From Gavia stellata (taxonomy: Eukaryota; Chordata; Aves; Gaviiformes; Gaviidae), in contig NC_082600.1 in assembly GCF_030936135.1 (NCBI RefSeq), forward strand, positions 24,249,943-24,313,942: a stretch of DNA of 64,000 nucleotides, in the 5' to 3' direction. Numbering within the stretch: the first letter of the stretch is position 1; every line of letters starts with the position of its first letter. Below the pieces are notes generated by a model that made no database searches, was not told where the DNA came from, and saw only the letters and a list, made by a program, of their open reading frames with translations. Both the position numbers and the translations under genes were made by a program. Shown one piece after another: positions 62,054 through 64,000 of this stretch.

Positions 62054-62832
62054 TCATAGAATCATAGAATCATTTAGGTTGGAAAGGACCTTTAAGATCA
62101 TTGAGTCTAACCGTTAACCTAACACCGCCAAGTCCACCACTAAACCAAATCCCTAAGCACCACGTCTATACGTCTTTAAAATACCTCCAGGGATGGTGAC
62201 TCCACCACTTCCCTGGACAGCCTGTTCCAATGCTTGGCAATCCTTTTGATGAAGAAATTTTTCCTAACATCCAATCTAAACCTCTCCTGGCACTTTCTTC
62301 TTGTCCTATTGCATGTTACTTGGGAGAAGAGACCAACACCCACCTCTCTGCAACCCCCTCTCAGGTAATTGTAGAGAGCGATGAGGTCTCCCCTCAGCCT
62401 CCTCTTCTCCAGACTGAACAACCCCAGTTCCCTCAGCCACTCCTCATAAGACTTGTGCTCCAGACCCCTCACCAGCTTCGTTGCCCTTCTCTGGACACGC
62501 TCCAGCACCTCAATGTCCTTCTTGTAGTGAGGGGCCCAAAACTGAACACAGGATTTGAGGTGCGACCTCACCAGTGCCCAGTACAGAGGGTTGATCACTT
62601 CCCTGCTCCTGCTGGCCACACTATTTCTGATACAGGCCAGGATGCCGTTGGCCTTCTTGGCCACCTGGGCACACTGCTGGCTCATATTCAGCCGGCTGTC
62701 AATCAACACCCCCAGGTCCTTTTCTGCGGGGGAGCTTTCCAGCCACTCTTCCCCAAGCCTGTAGCGTTGCATGGGGTTGTTGTGACCAAAGTGCAGGACC
62801 TGGCACTTGGCCTCGTTGAATCTCAAACACTT
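62054..62832 (-). mobile_element. CR1 LINE on the minus strand, 5'-truncated
   Basis: The 3' end is at 62054, with the CR1 tail repeat (ATAGAATC repeated twice on +). Next comes the longer CR1 3' UTR (AGGTTGGAAAGGACCTTTAA GATCATTGAGTC read on +), then the C-terminal half of the reverse-transcriptase ORF. The 5' truncation falls near 62830, after the LNEAKC-like motif, where a 'GAGGCCAAGTG' word is repeated. It belongs to a CR1 subfamily with a longer 3' UTR than the 46.6-kb copy. Confidence 0.93.
62176..62832 (-). pseudogene. CR1 ORF2 C-terminal fragment
   Basis: Open on the minus strand from the truncation point to a stop at 62176. It reads [86 protein letters not shown] and ends [18 protein letters not shown]. 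The open frame extends upstream of the element to 62931 through unrelated host sequence. The catalytic FADD motif is missing, so no enzyme activity is possible. Confidence 0.88.
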
Positions 62833-64000
62833 GGCCTCAGGTAGATAACAAATATTATATGTTCTATAATAGACGTTATGTGGCTTCCTGCTGCCTATTG
62901 TTAGAAGCATGGAGTAAGGTCTTACATTCAAAAAAATGGCTGATTTACCTGGCTGCTTATGGGATCACCTGGTGTTCACTTATATCCAAAACCACACAAA
63001 TTCTCACAACTCCTGTTCACTTGCTTTAGGTGCTTAAATTTTCCTTAATGAAGTTTTCTAGGAAACTAATGTCTCCTGTTGGTCCTGCCTAGCAGTGCCT
63101 TGAACAGAGGGTCAACAGCACTGGGATCTGAAGTATAGCTGTTCCTTCACCTATATGCTCTATAATGTCTTATGTGAGACATATTCCTGGAATACAGCAA
63201 GCATATGGATCCCTGCACCAAGGTGGATATTTTACCCTACATCCTTTTATCCTGTGACTTAGTCATAGCAGCTGTCACTTCAGAGATGGGAGACTGAGAT
63301 TAATTTTCACTCTGCCTGAGAAGGTTTGAAGCTGCATCTCCCACAGTAATGGTCTGAATATCAGTCAATCAAATATCGTGGGATGAATAATCTCTTTTTC
63401 CCCTTGAAACTGTACCAGTTCAAATAATTGACTGTGAAAATCTGGATAGGGAGAAGACAAGGACTTTACTGCTTCACAATTACAAAACTACAGGGAAAAT
63501 GGGAGAAATATTTTGCTTCAGTTAACCTTATGTGTATATTCACTGAAATTATACAGGCACTGGAACTCAGATCTCCCCTTTGCCAGATGGGTGGCACAAC
63601 CATCTGTGTTTCTGTGGATTTCATAAGAGAGCAAAGGCCCTAAAATGTTGGTGTTGCACAATGCTTGATTCTGGTTGCAAGGGCCAACTACCTTTGATAA
63701 TCTAACACTGACTTTTTGCAATAGCTGGATGTTTTATAGTTAGTAATTATGGAAATTATCTATTATAATTTGCATTTTGATATACTCCATTCTCTTAGGT
63801 GAGTAATGATAGCTCAGGATTTAATTATCACAAATGCATAGCCTTCTTGCCTCTAATTTTAGTCTGTTCTGGTACACCTGTCTCTCATCTGCTCTGCTCA
63901 TCTCAGTTGTGCTATGAATGGAATGTATTTGTCTTCTCTACCTTTCCATTCCTAAGATTTCTGTCCTCTGTGTCAGTGGTTATTTTGTTCTCTGAGCTAT
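62833..64000. other. Gene-free terminal stretch
   Basis: AT-rich DNA with only short open frames (about 70 codons). No repeat family, RNA gene or exon was recognised. Confidence 0.55.

Noticed and set aside
22346..64000. Exons of the expected neighbours (NRXN3 or CEP128)
   Set aside because: No frame resembling either protein was found; they probably lie outside the window.
1..64000. CRISPR arrays, operons, rRNA or phage features
   Set aside because: No regularly spaced direct repeats, no prokaryotic gene density and no rRNA signature anywhere.

Overview
This window is vertebrate nuclear DNA, almost certainly from a bird. The evidence is a two-exon type 2 iodothyronine deiodinase gene (DIO2) with the avian-type variable loop and C-terminus, two chicken-repeat-1 (CR1) LINE copies with typical 3' ends, and several decayed amniote-age repeats. 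Nothing prokaryotic, viral or plasmid-like was seen.

DIO2 lies on the + strand and fills about 4.9-22.35 kb. In order: a consensus cAMP response element (4923-4930) and a TATA box (4988-4994); a roughly 630-nt 5' leader with a purine-rich tract and six short upstream ORFs; coding exon 1 (5649-5870, 74 codons, ending in a GT donor); an intron of about 11.2 kb; and coding exon 2 (17065-17682). Exon 2 has an in-frame TGA at codon 132, the active-site selenocysteine, and a second in-frame TGA at codon 265, fifteen codons before a TAA. The 3' UTR is about 4.6 kb and carries near its far end a well-formed form-2 SECIS element (about 22031-22107). Two AATAAA signals at 22320-22332 follow. The predicted protein is 279 residues if both UGAs are read as Sec, or 264 if the second stops translation. 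The parts form one system: the SECIS recruits the Sec-insertion machinery to the UGA about 4.8 kb upstream, the uORFs and CRE fit tight translational and cAMP control, and the enzyme converts T4 to T3 at the ER membrane.

The intron holds MIR/CORE-SINE-like relics, an old CR1/L3-like fragment just before exon 2, microsatellites, and a CpG-retaining block at 12.88-13.47 kb that could be regulatory.

Downstream of 22.35 kb, about 41.6 kb shows no supportable gene. It holds a 5'-truncated CR1 on + (46.65-47.67 kb) with a partial reverse-transcriptase ORF, an older CR1-type 3' end (48.83-49.02 kb), a second 5'-truncated CR1 on - (62.05-62.83 kb), microsatellites, a perfect 26-bp palindrome (23719-23744), a run of 23 C (26052-26074) and a few short hairpins. 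This fits the gene-poor flank known around vertebrate DIO2. No novel multi-gene system was found; the most interesting material is the recoding and translational-control architecture of DIO2.
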